This document shows, piece after piece, positions 35,001 through 46,834 of a DNA stretch of 64,000 bases (its first letter is position 1; every line of letters starts with the position of its first letter). Below the pieces are notes generated by a model. It did not search any database. It was not told the origin of the DNA and saw nothing but the letters and a program-made list of their open reading frames with translations. Location of the stretch: NCBI GenBank assembly GCA_008973525.1, contig WACJ01000071.1:806001-870000 (forward strand), read 5' to 3'. A program made the translations under genes and the position numbers. The DNA comes from Stenopsyche tienmushanensis (Eukaryota > Arthropoda > Insecta > Trichoptera > Stenopsychidae).

Positions 35001-37324
35001 ATTTTATTATAAGATAGCTCAACAATATCATTTTCAGTATAATGATAGCTTTGAATTTTCATGGGAGGTTAAAATTTTGATTAATTATGTCTAAAATAAT
35101 TGGTTATTGATTCTGAGAATACAACAAGTCAGATGCTGGTTGAATGTATCGAAGGGCGTTTTTGTGGTGATTTTTCCTTGGAAGGTAACATAAAAACATC
35201 ACGATATGGCAATTTGGGTTTTATTGGAAAAAGCTATTTGGAATACATGGAATCCCTGTCCTTTAATTTTGTAAACATTGCTTTTGGAAAACGAAAATGA
35301 GAAGACTTTATTTATGGAAATTCATATTTTCATGATAAATTATGTTTTTGATGATTATGTTTTTATGTTTGTGTAATCCTTAAACTATAATCTTCCATGT
35401 CTATCAGTTCTGGTATTGTCCCAGTTTTTTGTTCTCGTCTATTTTATAGCTTATCCATCAAATAGAATTCTATCTTTCGATTTACTATAATATTAATATT
35501 GATAAATCGATTATCTTTTATTAGATATTTTTTGCATCTAAATTTCGAAAACGATTTTTTTTTGTGTGATTTTAATAAATAATTGTACATTTATATAGAT
35601 CAATGACATTCACTTTTGTTATTCAGCTTGAGTGTGAAAACTTTGTAAAGTCATTCTTTCATCTAGATAGTGGTTCTTAAGGGTTCTACCCCTAGGATAG
35701 TATTATATGTTTCTTATTTGTTATTCCACATTTTGTTGTATTACTTGATGATATAATAAAAATACACATATATTTAAGTCTGTTTATACATTTATTGTCG
35801 GATATAAATTATTTTAATTTATATATATACGAAGAACGTGTGTTTATGTACTATTTAGATATTTAAGTAGTAACTGCAAGGACTAATAATGTCCTTTGGC
35901 CAAACTAAGTAGATTCGCTCTGAATCTCTTAATTACATAAATCCAGGTCTCCAACTGCAACCACACAGTGTGTTGTTAGGGGGAAAGTGGTCCCTGCTGA
36001 TTGTTAGTACCATAGGATAGTATCTAGACTTTGTTTGGACAAGTGTCTGCTTTTGTGTGCGGTCTGTAAACTTACTTGATGACAGAAAGCAAAGTTAATA
36101 CGAAGAACTTGCTAAGTTCTACGTGAGACTCCACCGTTTGATTACACGACGTCGAATCGGGCGACGAGATGGTAAATCCTCTTTTTTTATCTAAACTTAG
36201 CTCATTCCCACCGACAAAAACTTGTTGGAAATTGATCTGAAATATTGAAGATCGTAATTCGGGACGAATTTATTCGGCTCCGAAGAAGCTGGCTAATTTT
36301 ACTCGGGTCATTCTGCTTTGATGGAATTTTTAATCAAGCTTTTTAAAGCTCGCGTAAGCGAGAATGCTTTCGTTTTGATTAAAATCTTCTAAGATCAACC
36401 TGTTCATATTTCATTGTGCGAATTAAAATCGGTCAACAGCTTACATGAAAACGACTTATTTTCAGCTAAAACATTTTAATGGGACACAAATTACAAATCA
36501 GGAATATCCATCCTTATAAATCATGTCTTTCTTTGCGTATTAACTCATTTGCAGCCCCGTCACGTACCGTATTATTTTTGAGCGACTATATTAATCTTAT
36601 CTGTCAAAAAAATGAACGTTCAGATAGATTGTAAAAATAATTTAGCACGAATACCAAATTAATTATGATACGATCCGAAGTATACTGATTCGAATAGTCA
36701 AAGACCGTCGTCGCAGTCGCGTGTAAAAATGCTTCAGGAGAGCATGATTTGTTTGTATAGTTTGACATTAATTACTCCCGTATTCGTTATTGTTTAATCA
36801 TTTTAATATTTATAATTTGGAAAGTCTCCCGTGTATAATTTGCGTTGTTTTTCATGCATTAATTAAATACGTTGGACCAATAAGTCACGTTATGAATTCC
36901 CGTAACTCGATAATGCGAATGGTATGTTTAATTAAAATTTTACACTGCCGCCATGAATTATTAAAGTGAGTTATGACTCAATTAGAAATTTGATTATTTG
37001 AATGCATTTATATTAAAAATTATCGGTTTTTAAATATAAAAACGTTGAAAATTAAGCAGAGATCATATTTTTTATTCATTTTTCTTCTTAAAATACTGTA
37101 TTGGTTGTTGGAGATTTATTGAGTTTATTTTTATAGCTAAACAATTTTGGTTCCTATTTCAATCAATTTTTCTGTGGATAAACTGTCATAGCCTTTGATT
37201 GTATTAAATATCTCCAAAATGTATCATTATCGATATGATCTAGCTTTAATATACACAAATCAGATAATTTGATCAAAGGGTCAAATTTAAACAAGCTTTC
37301 AAATTTAATAAAATTATATGAAAA
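32021..37324. other. long noncoding stretch with candidate regulatory islands
   Basis: The section at 33000-33800 and especially 36060-37000 is of mixed composition and rich in TAATTAA, CAATTAG and CGTAA words, like conserved regulatory DNA of insects. A possible hAT terminus AGTGGTTCTTAAGGG lies at 35670-35683 without a partner. Two small frames at 34903-35300 are unrecognised. An ATG followed by GTAAAT near 36170 looks like a splice donor but no coding exon is evident. Confidence 0.4.
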
Positions 37325-37460
37325 AATATTTTCAGAATACTAGAAATATATACTTCAAAACAACAGAGTTGATCCCGATTTTCCGAGACATCTAAGAGTC
37401 TCATTTGTATTAAGTTTTTTCCTCAAATACATAGAGTTTTAGCCACAGCAGTTGCATAAA
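37325..37460 (-). repeat. dispersed repeat pair, member 1
   Basis: In reverse this reads AACTTAATACAAATGAGAC, GATGTCTCGGAAAATCGGGA and CAACTCTGTTGTTTTG. The plus-strand segment at 57110-57250 has the same series with substitutions. The family is not otherwise recognised and no terminal repeats were found. Confidence 0.6.
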
Positions 37461-37744
37461 TTACCATCTAATGACTTTGTAAATACAATTTCAAATGAGA
37501 TTTTCTTGTAAGCAAGCATTTATTAATAAGAAAATACACATTTAATAGTGCTGAAATGTAGATAACATGCTAAATATAAGTAAGAAAACTTTTTCAATAT
37601 CCAAGTACACTACACTATTATTTTATAAAAATATGGAATTTTAAGTTTGACAATTAACGGGTAGTTGCCAAAATTTAATAAATGTTATTGTAAATTATTC
37701 TATTCATTTTAAAGCAAAGGTTTTTAATAGGCTTCAAATTTTCT

Positions 37745-37935
37745 TCTAAAGGTTATTCTAAATGAGACATATCCTTTATCAAACATGGATGATATCCATT
37801 TAGAGTTCCATCCTTTGGAAATATCAATATTTCTCATCTCCCAAATTTGTTGATATGGGAAGAATTTCCTCCATTATCTGGATTTGAATTCAAACCTTCA
37901 TAATGAAAGTCCCAAGATTTAACCCACTGTAATAA
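37745..37935 (-). repeat. tRNA-like SINE (copy 4)
   Basis: In reverse it starts TACAGTGGGTTAAATCTTGG, the A-box side, then GACTTTCATTATGAAGG, TTTGAATTCAAATCCAG (B-box side), AATATTGATATTTCC and a changed 3' part. Order and spacing agree with the copies at 50.3 and 62.5 kb. Confidence 0.65.
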
Positions 37936-39534
37936 AATTTAGTGTTGATTCATCTTTATTGCTTGATAAATGCCGAAATAAAGCAAATCATTTCATTTAA
38001 GATAGCATAATATATGAAATTTGTTGTAGATTCATCTTATTTAATTAATACCTTCATCCCTTTCATCAATTACCTACTTTCCCGTCATCGATCGAGCAAT
38101 GCGGATATTAATGAAATGAAAAATTTCAATGGCCTCAGTCTTTCCGCGTAAGCACCGTAGTAAATCCGCAAGAGAATGACCCTGAAGGACGACCCTTAAA
38201 TTAAAATTTATTCGCCGAGTCCTCAATTTTCATTAAGGGCGGCATCTTCTCGGCTCCCCACCCGCCACCCCTTCCAACTTTATACTACCTTCATCAAAGT
38301 TATAAAAAGAGGGCGAGTTGTCACTTAGTTTCCGGCAAATTTTTCGGGGCCGAATGTCCATGAAAGGACGGGACCCGGGCCGTAAAAAAGTCGTTCGGTG
38401 TATCAGCACAACAAAGTTTGCCTCCTTGGCGACGAAAATGCTTCGTGATTTATGGGATGCGAACTCTGGCAAAAGGCGACTGAGGCTGTCGACACTTCCG
38501 CTAAGCCGCCAACTTAAATTTGATTCGTTCTACCCAATAAATTATGTGTATATCATCAGGCCAAAATCTTCCAGTAACGAGGTATCCGCTCTGAATTTTA
38601 CTTGCTTCACCCACGTCAAAATTATTTGTGATATTTCAAAAGTTAAGCGTGTTTAAAATTACATTTTTACAATGGCAACTTATTTTTGGTGGATTTAAGT
38701 GTTTTAAACGACTAATAACTTATCCGAGCTTCTCCTTCGTATTAGACCAAAAGTTATGTATAAACTTTCGACATAATAGAGTTTACCGTTTCAACTTCGC
38801 CTAAATTCGCCCTGCATTGTTCTACGCCACATTTAGAACTCCATTAACTATTTCCATATACTTAAAATAATAGTAAATTTCAAATTTAAATTTGCGTAGC
38901 TTTTTATTCTCTAAAGGAAAAATCTTTGGAGTTTTATCGACCCTTGGTCTCCAAAATACAGATTTTTGGCATGAAAATAAATCTTACCTGTGTATCCTTA
39001 TGTTTTTGAATTTCTACGATGTTTACTTCAAGTAAAATGTATTTTTTAAAGCTCTCGTATACTTTTGCAGTAAATCAATATTGAATAATATTTGTATTTG
39101 ATTATAGCATTTTAATTTAAAAAAATATTCTTTTTCAAGAAAAATATATAGAAGATTTTAGATACAGCTTTTACCTTCTGATGAAATATATGAATTAATG
39201 AAATATGCTGTAGGGTATCATTTATGCTAATTTAAAATGTTACTCTTAATACAAAGCTTTATGAATTCAAAATTATAATATAAGAATTCGTTACATATTT
39301 CTCATAATTAAATGGATCATGTTAAAAAATATTTATCATTTCATCTACAAAATATTTCCTACGATTTAATTATTTTTTTTTATTATTATTTTTTTTAATA
39401 ACAATGTATCGTATAAAAATATTAATTATTAATTTAGTTAATACTATATTGATAAAACATTTATAATTGGTCATGTTATAACTAATAATGTATAGTAAAT
39501 TGAATCGTATCCATATTAAGGTGCTCGGAAATTA
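37936..39534. other. noncoding stretch; GC-richer island
   Basis: The block at about 38090-38560 is less AT-rich and open in opposite frames (79 codons minus, 112 plus), neither with a known domain. The remainder is strongly AT-rich with an A/T-run region at 39360-39400. Confidence 0.4.
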
Positions 39535-39680
39535 ATGTAATTATACATTTCTTTTATGGGCGGCCATATTCCGTGGCTCGCATGGTCTCTAGATCTGACA
39601 CCACTGGATTTATTTGTCTAGGGACGTGCCCTATTTAGTGGGTCGTACGGTCTCCAGATCTGACTCCAAGTTTAACAACT
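39535..39680 (+). pseudogene. Tc1/mariner-like transposase motif, duplicated in tandem
   Basis: One plus frame reads HIPWLAWSLDLTPLDLFV followed by a stop and G, matching the (P)RSPDLTPLDFFLWG segment that carries the last catalytic Asp in one group of insect mariner-like transposases. About 60 bp later a second, shorter copy reads RSPDLTP in another frame, with TCCAGATCTGACTCC at the DNA level. The two DNA segments resemble each other (GG.CG.A.GGTCTC.AGATCTGAC.CCA), so this is a small tandem duplication within a dead transposase fragment. Confidence 0.6.
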
Positions 39681-40075
39681 TATTGAATGATTTGTATGCC
39701 TTATAGCATATCGTTGGAAAGGATACAATCATCTAGAAAACTTTTTAAAACTAAACTAAATTCAAAATAGTTGTTAGTATTTTGTTTACAGATTTTAAAA
39801 ATTTACACTTCTCATTCGCTCGTACGTTTTTTGTGACTTTGGAAGCTCAGAAGTAATTTTTCTTTAAACTAATTGCATGACATAATGATTTATTTAGATA
39901 AAAATTACATTGCAAAATACAAAAAAAAAACAGTTATTTTGTGCTATTGTGACGGCATATTATAAAATTATGACGATTTAAAGGTGAAATTTTGGGTATT
40001 TTTTCAAAATGTTAAAAAAATTTCAAACAAAACATAGTACTTATGTGTGAAACGTAGCAAACCCCCCCTCCCCTT
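39665..40075 (+). repeat. dispersed repeat Q, copy A
   Basis: The series TAGCATATCGTTGGAAAGG, TTCAAAATAGTTGTTAGT, GAAGCTCAGAAGTAATTTTT, ATAATGATTTATTTAGAT and ATGACGATTTAAAGG, ending with GTGTGAAACGTAGCAAACCC, is shared in order with copy B (44.5 kb) and in part with copy C (48.5 kb). It begins just after the duplicated transposase motif and may be the 3' noncoding part of that element. Its first bases ACTTATTGAATGATTTG resemble the mariner terminal repeat of the 29.5-kb element. Confidence 0.75.
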
Positions 40076-42439
40076 ATGATTAATATTAATTTAAGCCGAT
40101 AGCAAAATAAAACTTTGCTGATCATTATGGGTAAAATCATGATCTGAACAAGTCTTTGCATTGTCATAGTCACTCGTTGCTTCAAATATTTGGGTTACTT
40201 CGTTTAAACATGAACTTATTTCAGGGCAAGTGTTTCAATGTTTTGGCTCTTTATACCAAACTTTCATTTAATTCTTCACAATATTTTGCACTTTTTGGAT
40301 CTTAGGATTTTATTATTTATAGTATTAATCGTTCTGAATCACTATTATTATATTTTTCGATGAAAAATGAATGAACTGGCATATGATTGCCATTGTTACT
40401 ATGTTTCTTCACGAGTATAGAAACAAACGACAAAAAACATCCCCGACTGTTTTTAAAAGCAATTGAGGCCACACGACGGAATTGTTTGCGAAAAGGTGGC
40501 AGTGAGGCAGAAAACAAATAAAATAGACGTGCAGTGTTGTGGTGCACGTGTTAACACGTGTAGGGTGTCGCTTTGTGAGGGTTAGCCGGAGGGCCAGGAC
40601 GACAAGCAGTGTTACGCCGGCGTGAAGTATATTAAGGAAGCCTTTCAGTGAGAGGACTCCCTTGTTATGGGACGACACATTCAAAAGGATCTTTTTTTGT
40701 CATTTCCCCATGGCGCCGTCATATACTCCTCCGTATCGACGATCTTCCTTTAGATTCCTCCATACAACGTGTCATTGTTGGACTTCAACAATGGTGTAGT
40801 CAACGCGAACCCGTCCGAATCCATCGACATTGACTTTCCAATATTGTTGGTGTACATCGTTTGAGCGACGGTTAAATAGGGTCTAAAAGGATTACAATGT
40901 ATTTAAAGGACGTGGCATTTATTTGGATGAAACATTTCGACTTTACAACAATATGAAAATATTCACATTTTACAACAAATCAAAATAAGATCTATTTCTA
41001 TGTATTTCAAAATCAGGTTTTCAGACATTCGCGCTTTGAGAACAAGGACATTTTTGTGATGACAACCCGCCCATCCATTTTTCGAGTACACCCTTTGATT
41101 TTCTTTTGTCGTTGAAAGTGGTTTATGAAACCTTTTTATTTCAGACACATTGAGACGAAATAATTTCAGCGATGGATAGTACTTATTATGACGTCCGCTA
41201 AAAGCGACCTTCTATGGAGCTTTTGCACTTAAAAGTATTTCTTTTAAAAGCCCTCCCGACCCTTTTCTTCCCTAAAAAAAATTCTTTGTGCCCATATCAT
41301 TCTTCTGTCGGAGAAATACTAGTATTAAAATATATCTTTGATCATGATCATTCAACATGTATTAACGTTCCGTGCAAATCTGTTGCTGAAATATTTAGTG
41401 CATACATTTTTCAGAGGGCTCTCCGACGGCCTAGTGGTCTACTTCCTGTGGGCCTTTTTATAGGAAGTATCTTTAAATAATCCATTTGGCTCTGAGTGTA
41501 TGGTCTTATTTATAATTAAATGCGATCATTCGATTCACGGTGGCAAGGGTTTGCTTTCAACTTCATTTCTTATTGATATTTTCACCATTTTATTATCCCT
41601 TAAGTTGGTTTATTTTTAAAATGCACTTTAACAACGCAGATCTTTCATTGCATACAACGTAAAAACCCTATAAAGAAGGGCGTGAACATATTTGATGTAA
41701 TCGAACAAAATTAGAGCCAAAACAAATAGCAATTTTATAAATTTTGAAAGGCACTCTTTTTACAGATAATGTAACAACTTATGCTAAAATTAGTTTGAAG
41801 ATGTATCTATCTGAATTTCCATTTAAAGAATAATTTAAGTTAGACATAAGAAGCAAATTCTTTATTATGAATTTGTCCTCGAATATTTTTGATTCAAGCT
41901 GAAAACTAGTTTCAGACTATATACTTTACTCATCAATGTCGACCTCAATTACTAGCATTAGTGTCGCGCGTATTCCTATGGATATTAATTTATCATTTTT
42001 GAAGTACATATGCCTCATTGTCATTTTTGTTTTTGAAGCCTAATTTGTTTAGATCATATCGATCAATTGTAAAATACTGCTTTATATAAATTTTGATAAA
42101 ATTTTGATAAAATTTTGATAAGGTAATTAATCAAAATAATGTCAGAGTTGCTGAAAATTCTACACATGAACTAGTTTGGACTTAATATTGACTTGAATGA
42201 ACACTATAATAATTAAGTTAATTATGTATAAGATCTATCTACAAAGAAAAGTGTATAAGATCTTGGATTGTTATTATAAATATTTGAGTTTAAATTCTGA
42301 ATGTGAAAAAATAATCAACGTATGTTTTTTGTAATATTTTTGGTCGAACATTTGGAAAATTGACTAGAAAATTGAAAACGTCAGTTTCTGATTTTCTTCT
42401 AAAAAGACGATTTTAATATAAAATTGGCGAAATTCGGAT
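40076..42439. other. noncoding stretch; GC-richer island
   Basis: The block at about 40440-40880 is GC-richer, with overlapping frames on both strands and an inverted CACGTGTTAACACGTG palindrome at about 40546-40561. No family is recognised. An 11-bp tandem triplet lies at 42088-42121. Confidence 0.4.
42088..42121. repeat. 11-bp tandem repeat, three copies
   Basis: ATTTTGATAAA is repeated three times without interruption, the last unit ending GATAAGG. Confidence 0.85.
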
Positions 42440-42600
42440 AACTACGCCGCTAGAAAACTTACACGTACCGACTACCGGATGATGGTTCCAGAAAAATCGA
42501 AGTGTCATGCAACGAATGCGATGGTTGGGAACACATCAATCAAATATTCCTTAGAGCAGATATAAAGCTACAAGAACAATCCAATATATATTAAGAGAGA
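42440..42600 (+). pseudogene. possible PHD-finger fragment
   Basis: One plus frame reads RKIEVSCNECDGWEHINQIF and ends after a further 18 codons in a TAA. The CxxC..GWEH.N spacing resembles the middle of a PHD zinc finger (CxxC..W.H..C), with the following Cys missing. Such fingers occur in ORF1 of some insect retrotransposons. The frame is short and has no start or flanking domain, so this is tentative. Confidence 0.3.
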
Positions 42601-42760
42601 TCTGGTATAAAAAAGATGTGGAGAGCTAGTTTGGTCAGTTTAAGTCTACAGTTGAGTTTTGAGACATTATTTTTAATAGTCGGAACCATTTAAGTCTTAG
42701 GGTCCGACCGATCCGACCGCATTTTTCAATTCTTTATTGACATTATATGTATGTTTAAAC

Positions 42761-43050
42761 CAGCGGTTCTTAAACTGGAGTCCAAGGATCCCTGGGGGTC
42801 CGCAAAGTCATTACCGGGGGTCCGCGAAAATATAAAAAAACGAACTCGAACTCGAATTACTTGAACAAGATATTTTCGTGGAATTATCAACAGAAAACAT
42901 TGTAAGAAGATCTATTTTGACCAAAAAATGTTTGTTTGAAAAATCAAGTCAGAAGGGTTAGGATAGGGTCCGCCAAAAAAAATTTGAAGGGGTCGAAAGA
43001 AATTTTGCTCAAGAAGGGATCCGCAGACTACATAAGTTTAAGAACCACTG
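42761..43050. mobile_element. hAT MITE, 290 bp, complete
   Basis: Terminal inverted repeats CAGCGGTTCTTAAACT and (reverse) CAGTGGTTCTTAAACT bound the element. Subterminal GGGGGTCCGCAAAG and GGGTCCGCGAAA and, on the right, GGGTCCGCC and GGATCCGCAG recur as short repeats. Flanking octamers GTTTAAAC and TTTTAGAC agree in six of eight positions, consistent with an aged 8-bp duplication. There is no coding capacity. Confidence 0.85.
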
Positions 43051-44469
43051 TTTTAGACAAAAATTTGGTTCGATAACATGTTTTTATTTAAAAATTATAG
43101 TTTCCATTGTGTGGTATCTTTGAACGCAGTCTCCAATATGCGACTTTCTTTTTGCCATTTTGGAATATCTTAACAAACGAAAATGCCTAATTACAGTCAA
43201 ATGTAATTTGTAAAGCTTTATTTGAAATTTTGTAAAGTATCTCCGAAGCTTGTCGATTTCTTCACTCCCAAAAGGCGACTGACTCGCCACAGTGTTTTGC
43301 ATGGCGAGTGTGGAACGACCGTATTTTTTATATTGAGTTTCGTTATTTCTGATTTATCAGAGCAATGTTTTGGTTCATGATAAGGTCACTTAGACACTTA
43401 AGAGCATCCAGAGAAGTTATAAACTGATACATGAATGATTATAGTTAAGATTCGTATGGTTCCTTGTGTGATGGCGGTGAAAAGACATACGACCGGAACA
43501 GTAAAAAGCTTTGGCGGCTGAAAGTAGACAAACCACCGCAAAGGGTTAATAGAAATTGATCCATATGGATACATAAGGTTAATAGGATTTTTACCCGGGA
43601 ATAAAAAATGTGTACTTTGTGAGACTTTTTTTGCGTATTTTCATTTTAAGTTATCTTTAGGTCCATTTTCTGTATGGAAATAACAAATAAAAATGTGGAA
43701 ACCTTGACGATATGATCAGAATCATCCAGGTGTAAAAATCATCAATTATTTTCATATATAAACACGATCGTTTATTATCGAACAAGCGTAAAATTTGGAG
43801 CCAGGACATTAAATGGAGATATGGAGGCCGTATGTTTCGGGCTTAATCCGCAATGTGATGATGGCGCTAACGTCGCCATACATTAGTTTCTATCGCATCC
43901 GACAGACATTTTTCACAATTCATTAAGCAATCGCTGAAACGACACGCCTGATCCGTTACTAATTTCCAATTCAGATTTATTTTCAGTTGAAAATCGACAA
44001 TCACAAATGGTGGCACGTGACGTTGCGGTCTGTTATCCCCGCGTGATGTTCAATATCATCCCACCGAAACGTGCCGTACACTGGACCAATTTGCTATTCG
44101 TGATTCTGATGCGATTATCGTACATATTAAATTTCCGGAAGGATTTTCGAGTCTGAGGATTCATTATCTCGGCTATGATTTCGATTAAACTGAATTGCGA
44201 ATGAGAGCATTATTGAAATTCGTGTGGATTAATTATCGATTAAAGCCAACCGGGTGTACTCCCAACGCTTAATTGATGTATGGGCATCCACAACCATATG
44301 GTTATTCAGTAAATTCATCACACCATCAATAATAGATCTCCATTTAATTGACAAATTTCAGGGGAAATACCTTGATTTTTTAATAAAAATCATAGCAATC
44401 ATAATTATGATTAAAGCTTTTCGTAATCCTGACCCTGAAAAAACTGGTACCTCTTCATGATTAACGAAT
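43051..44469. other. noncoding stretch; possible regulatory island
   Basis: A 72-codon minus frame at 43084-43302 is unrecognised. The block at about 43790-44250 has mixed composition with homeodomain-like ATTA/TAAT and GATTA words and is a regulatory candidate. A CGCAAAGGGTTAA word near 43538-43550 resembles a piggyBac end but has no partner. Confidence 0.4.
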
Positions 44470-44720
44470 TATTGATTGATTTGTATGACATGTAGCATAT
44501 CGTTAGAAAAGGTATAATCTAAAGAACTTTATAAAACTAAATTAAGTTCAAAATAGTTGTTAGTTTTCCGTTTAAATAATTTAGAAGTTGATATTTCTCA
44601 ATAAAGAAGCTCAGAAGTAATTTTCTTTAAATCAATTATATAAAATAATGATTTATTTAGATCAAAAAATATTTTAAAATACAAAAAAAATCTCAAAGTT
44701 ATTTGGTGTACTTCTAACTG
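44470..44720 (+). repeat. dispersed repeat Q, copy B
   Basis: It shares TAGCATATCGTTAGAAAAGG, AAGTTCAAAATAGTTGTTAG, AAGCTCAGAAGTAATTTTC and ATAATGATTTATTTAGATC with copy A. It lacks a segment of about 25 bp (the CGCTCGTACG part) and the 3' GTAGCAAACCC end. Copies A and B are in the same orientation. Confidence 0.75.
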
Positions 44721-45599
44721 TACTTCATTTTACAGTCTAAATATTTTGATGCTGCGCTCCTGTCCATAATTAATTGATAGAACTAAAGCCACTTTTTAAT
44801 ACACACGATGCTAAAAAGTACATCAAACCTTTATGATCAATATGGTTTGGATGGAATTTTTCTATTATAGTGAGTCCAATTATTTCGGTGTTTTCGAGCG
44901 TATATTTGTATCCATCATTGCATTTTGATTTAATTAATTGGAGGATTTCGATTTCGGTTTTGTTATCATAATAATAACAAATACATCTCATAGCAAGTTT
45001 TCTTCGATATCCACAGATAAACTATATAATTTTGTGTTTCATCCTCAAAATACTTTTACATGACATCATTATAATAAATGAAATAAATTTGATATTTATA
45101 ATAAATATTATATAGCTTACATATAAAAAATATTTTTTATCCTTATTAAATCCTTAAAAAATATATAGTACTTAATCTCACCTCTTTTCGACCTTCCTCC
45201 AAAAACTTAACATAGGAGCTTTATCATTATTTCATAAAAGAAACGTTTATATAAGGCTGTTGAATTTTTGCGCGAAAATTTATCGCTATAATTAGGTAAA
45301 TCTTAAGTCTGTTTTTCGGTTATGAGCATAAAAGTATGCTGTTAGTTCAAATTGTTGAATTTAGCACCATTATGCTAAAATAACATTATAATTGATCTTT
45401 TTTGATGTTTTTAGATGTAATTTTTAATTTAAAAGTCGCGGTTGAATGGTTGGACTTGCAAAGGAAAAATATTATTTAAAATGAATGGCAATTTCGCTAT
45501 CCACTCATAGATCTTGTCGCACATGAAATGTCTATCCGAACAATTTTATCCTGGCTTGACCATATTTGGGAAGCAACGGAAACCCATCAGATTAAAAAA
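44721..45599. other. AT-rich noncoding stretch
   Basis: A 73-codon minus frame at 44770-44991 shows no known domain. Nothing else is recognised before the pogo element. Confidence 0.4.
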
Positions 45600-45601
45600 T
45601 A

Positions 45602-46834
45602 CAGTGTACTCTCGATTATCTGGGTGCGGATTTTCCGGTTTGCGGATTATCCTTGCCTGAAAAACATGAATTATTAAACAAAATCTTATATTATATGATT
45701 GTGAAATGCACGCAACAAAATGAACACAATACTAAAAAAATATGGCAACTCCCGAACAGTACATGAGGTGTTATATACACAGGTCAAGATTAAAGAAACA
45801 AAGCTCTGCAAAGCGATAAGGACGATACTTATATTTTAACTACCAAAATATACGCTTGTGCTTATGTTTTAGTTATCTTGATTCTCAAAACAACCGGACA
45901 ATAAGGTTTAAGAAAGTACGAGGTAGATATCCCAACCAATATAAGATTGTGAAAAATGACCTGTACTGAAAAGAGACTAGAAATGCATCAGGAACTCATA
46001 ACATGAAACTTTTTGCGATTGGTAAAGCAAACAAACCTCAATCTTTTACGGGAACTCTAATGAAAAATCTTCCTGTCAATTATTATAGCCATACGGATGG
46101 ATAGGAAGATATTTGAAAATTGGTTCAATAAGAAATGGGTTCAGAATTCAGGGTTCAAGTGATTGCAACAGAAAGCAATATTATTATGCCATTATGTGAT
46201 ATCTTTATACCAGCCCATGAACAAAGGCGTTATAGCATCAATGCAACGTGTTTATCGTCAAAGTCTTCTTAAAACTCTCTCTGAGGAAGATGACAACTTG
46301 ATTATTTTAACTAGATTGAACACAATCTTAGTCATAAGTAAAGTTATAAGCACTTGTTCGATCGTGGATAAAACAGCTTAGTGCATTCTGAAGAGAATGA
46401 AATGATATTACTGAAATATGTGGATTATTGGAAATTTTAAAATGTTTTAAAAACGTGGTTAGGGAAAACATCGAGGAATGGCTCGATCACGATTTAAATG
46501 ATCCAGGTTTTGAATGCATCGATGATGCAGATATCCTTTCTTTTGTTCCTCAAAAGGAAGAAAATGAGAATGATACTACAAGCGAAGAAGATGCCAATGA
46601 GTACATTAGTCATAAATGGCGTTGAATTATGTTGAAATATTTCTAGATTACATTAAACAAAGAGGATTTGAATATAATGATATAATAACTTTAAGAAAAT
46701 TTCGAAGTGATATTAGAAATTTGTTTAAATTCTCAAAAACAAACAAAAATTACAAAAAACATGTAGAAATTTGATGATTTGGATTGTCCATGTTTTCCAG
46801 TTAATCGAGAGTCCGGATAATCGAGAGTCTGCTA
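45602..46834 (+). mobile_element. pogo/Tigger transposon, 1233 bp, complete but dead
   Basis: Terminal inverted repeats share ACTCTCGATTATC (left from 45608, right in reverse to 46829). TA dinucleotides flank the element (45600-45601, 46835-46836), as for Tc1/pogo elements. Plus-strand translation gives RNASGTHNMKLFAIGKANKP, QSFTGTLMKNLPVNYYSHTD, a frameshift, MDRKIFENWFNKKW, LQQKAILLC, SLYQPMNKGVIASMQRVYRQ, SLLKTLSEEDDN, then EWLDHDLNDPGF. These are consecutive parts of a Tigger-type DDE transposase. Between AILLC and SLYQP a deletion removes the DNAPSH-type second catalytic box, and the N-terminal DNA-binding part is unreadable. It is an inactive internal deletion derivative with intact ends. 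Confidence 0.9.

Noticed and set aside
35667..35700. hAT left end AGTGGTTCTTAAGGG
   Set aside because: No inverted partner or 8-bp duplication found, so not listed as an element.
43500..43560. Second piggyBac end (CGCAAAGGGTTAA)
   Set aside because: No matching left end or transposase sequence nearby; the short word can arise by chance.
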